The notes under the pieces are model-generated. The model saw nothing but the letters and a program-made list of their open reading frames with translations, searched no databases and was not told the DNA's origin. A stretch of 15,577 nucleotides of DNA from Clostridia bacterium (GTDB lineage Bacteria; Bacillota; Clostridia; TANB77; CAG-465): NCBI GenBank assembly GCA_900772475.1, contig CAAHEI010000040.1, positions 1-15,577 on the forward strand. The letters are read 5' to 3'. Of this stretch, positions 14,312-15,577 are shown piece by piece (position 1 is the stretch's first letter; each line of letters opens with the position of its first letter). The position numbers and the translations under genes are program-made.

Positions 14312-14701
14312 GTGAAAGTTTTATCAATAATAGAACCATGGGCATCCCTTATTGCAAATGGTAAAAAAAGTATTGAAACAAGAAGTTGGAAAACTTCATA
14401 TAGGGGTGAGTTATATATTCATGCAAGTAAGAAGAAAGAAAAAGTGACTCAGCATATACAAGAATTAATGGCCTTGATGCCTGATATTAAAATGGAGTAT
14501 GGAAACATTATATGTAAATGTAATTTAGTTGATTGTATTTATATGGATGAAAAATTTATTAATAAGATAAAAGAAAATAAAATTGAGTATTTATGTGGAG
14601 AGTATTCAATAGGAAGATATGCATGGATACTTGATAATGTTGAAATGTTAGATGAAAAAATTCCAGCTAGAGGTAAATTAAATATATGGAATTTTTATTA
14701 A
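14312..14701 (+). CDS. ASCH-domain protein
   Basis: The 129-residue protein is an ASCH domain, a small PUA-like beta-barrel fold thought to bind RNA or nucleotides; some members hydrolyse N4-acetylcytidine. Signature segments are SIIEPWASLIANGKKSIETR (residues 5-24), RGELYIHAS (about 31-39), and the C-terminal ARGKLNIWNF. The start is probably GTG 14312, with GGGTGA just upstream; an in-frame GTG at 14303 overlaps that site. The gene precedes the DUF6873-like gene by 31 bp on the same strand, with no terminator between, so cotranscription is likely. Specific function is unknown. Confidence 0.85.
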   Translation: MKVLSIIEPWASLIANGKKSIETRSWKTSYRGELYIHASKKKEKVTQHIQELMALMPDIKMEYGNIICKCNLVDCIYMDEKFINKIKENKIEYLCGEYSIGRYAWILDNVEMLDEKIPARGKLNIWNFY

Positions 14702-14732
14702 AAATAATTACTAAAAGAAGGAAAAGAAGAAT

Positions 14733-15434
14733 ATGATAATAGTTGATAAAAAGATAAGAAAAAGTGAAGAGGAGTATCTTAAGTCTCTTGGATATAACAT
14801 ATGGAAAGTTGAAAATTCAAATAATGTATATGATGAAATATCTAGTCATGCAGACATATTTTTTACTAAATTAAATGATAAAATAGTGGTTGAACCTACA
14901 TTTTATGATAAATTAAATAGTTGTTATGATAAATGCATAAAAGGTAAGAGTATATTAAGAGAAGAATACCCATTTGATATAGCATATAACGTTTGTCAAA
15001 TAGGAAATAATGTTATACATAATTTTAAATATACCGACAAAAAAGTGATGGAGATAATAAAAGATGAAAAATTAAATATGATAAATATAAATCAAGGATA
15101 TAGTAATTGTAGTATTGCTGTAATAGATGAAAATAGTGCAATAGTTACTGATAAAAAAATAGCAGATATTCTAAAGAAAAACAATATTGATGTGCTTCTA
15201 ATAGAAGATAAAATTGATATAAAATTACTAAAAAATAATAATGAGTATTCTAATATGTCAGGATTTATTGGGGGATGTATTGCAAGACTTGATGATAAGA
15301 TTATAATATTTGGAGATAGAAAATATATAGATAGAAATAATAAAATTGAAGAATTTGTAAAGAGAAGAAAATTAAAATTAGTTGATTTTAAGAATATACC
15401 TGTTATAGATTATGGCGGAATAGTGAGTATTTAG
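14733..15434 (+). CDS. DUF6873/GME-fold-like protein, 233 residues
   Basis: This protein resembles the family annotated as DUF6873, described as having the fold of guanidino-group-modifying enzymes (penteins); I assign it from remembered motifs. Notable segments are the SSHADIFFTKL stretch (about 37-47), INQGYSNCSIAVID (about 119-132, with C126), MSGFIGGCIARLDDKIIIFGD (175-195), and a final D-Y-G-G near 226-229. There is no signal peptide or membrane segment. The start ATG 14733 has only a weak AGAAGG-like site, perhaps because translation is coupled to the ASCH gene ahead. A compact terminator follows at 15483. Substrate and activity are unknown; that it is a metal-free hydrolase or transferase would be pure inference. 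Confidence 0.65.
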   Translation: MIIVDKKIRKSEEEYLKSLGYNIWKVENSNNVYDEISSHADIFFTKLNDKIVVEPTFYDKLNSCYDKCIKGKSILREEYPFDIAYNVCQIGNNVIHNFKYTDKKVMEIIKDEKLNMININQGYSNCSIAVIDENSAIVTDKKIADILKKNNIDVLLIEDKIDIKLLKNNNEYSNMSGFIGGCIARLDDKIIIFGDRKYIDRNNKIEEFVKRRKLKLVDFKNIPVIDYGGIVSI

Positions 15435-15482
15435 GATATAGGTATTATAAAATATTTGTATAAAAAATAATTAATTTAATGT

Positions 15483-15510
15483 AGTACCTATTTTTTAGGT
15501 ACTTTATTTT
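15483..15510 (+). terminator. Terminator after the DUF6873-like gene; intron target site
   Basis: AGTACCTA (15483-15490) pairs perfectly with TAGGTACT (15496-15503) around a five-T loop, followed by TTATTTT. The putative intron begins directly after this tract, 7 nt past the stem. Confidence 0.85.
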
Positions 15511-15577
15511 GTGCGACAGGCATGTCGTTTAGCTAATCGGTGAAAGTCCGTATTGGAGGTATATATCGTCAACCAAT
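15511..15577 (+). mobile_element. 5' end of a group II intron (probably group IIC), cut by the window edge
   Basis: The segment starts GTGCG, the typical 5' end of bacterial group II introns. CGACA (15514-15518) and TGTCG (15523-15527) form a 5-bp stem around a GGCA loop, matching the first domain-I hairpin of common bacterial introns. It is followed by GGTGAAAGTCCG (15539-15550), another widely conserved piece of their 5' region. ATTGG (15552-15556) may pair with CCAAT (15573-15577). The insertion point 7 nt after a terminator stem is the classical group IIC target. The reverse transcriptase gene and 3' end would lie beyond the window. Confidence 0.78.

Overview
The window looks like chromosomal DNA from a low-GC, endospore-forming Firmicute, most likely a member of the Clostridia. 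The DNA is very AT-rich, nearly every gene has an AGGAGG-type ribosome binding site, and intergenic regions carry sigma-A promoters with a 17-nt spacer and hairpin/T-tract terminators. Three spore genes (bofA, sleB, ypeB) are present. The species cannot be named from the sequence alone.

Layout. Positions 1-345 hold no gene: a 14-unit array of 10-bp repeats, a plus-strand terminator for an unseen upstream gene, and a small set of 11-bp-spaced direct repeats. Positions 358-1372 are the minus-strand rplM-rpsI ribosomal operon with its own promoter, leader and terminator. A divergent gene (1502-3103) encodes an HD-domain protein fused to a degenerate EAL domain. Then come recA-recX-deoD-scpA (3194-6211), with a LexA-box-like site at the recA promoter, and frr-cdsA-rseP (6372-9026). 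The latter resembles the familiar frr-uppS-cdsA-dxr-rseP cluster with uppS and dxr missing. A shared terminator separates rseP from a convergent orphan gene (9070-9414).

From 9500 on come a DUF5684-like membrane protein, then bofA, sleB and ypeB (sporulation and germination), a CorA-type metal transporter, a small beta-rich orphan protein, a 38-residue Cys-rich protein on the minus strand that lacks a normal start codon, an ASCH-domain protein, and a protein resembling the DUF6873/GME-fold family. The window ends 67 nt into what looks like the 5' end of a group II intron, inserted 7 nt after a terminator hairpin. That is the target type known for group IIC introns.

Functionally this is mostly core chromosome: translation (S9, L13, RRF), DNA repair (RecA/RecX under probable SOS control), condensation (ScpA), purine salvage (DeoD), phospholipid synthesis (CdsA), regulated membrane proteolysis (RseP), and spore cortex lysis (SleB/YpeB). 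I see no complete undescribed system. The best leads are the repeat array, the Cys-rich mini-gene with an ACG start, the degenerate HD-EAL protein, the LexA site and the intron edge.
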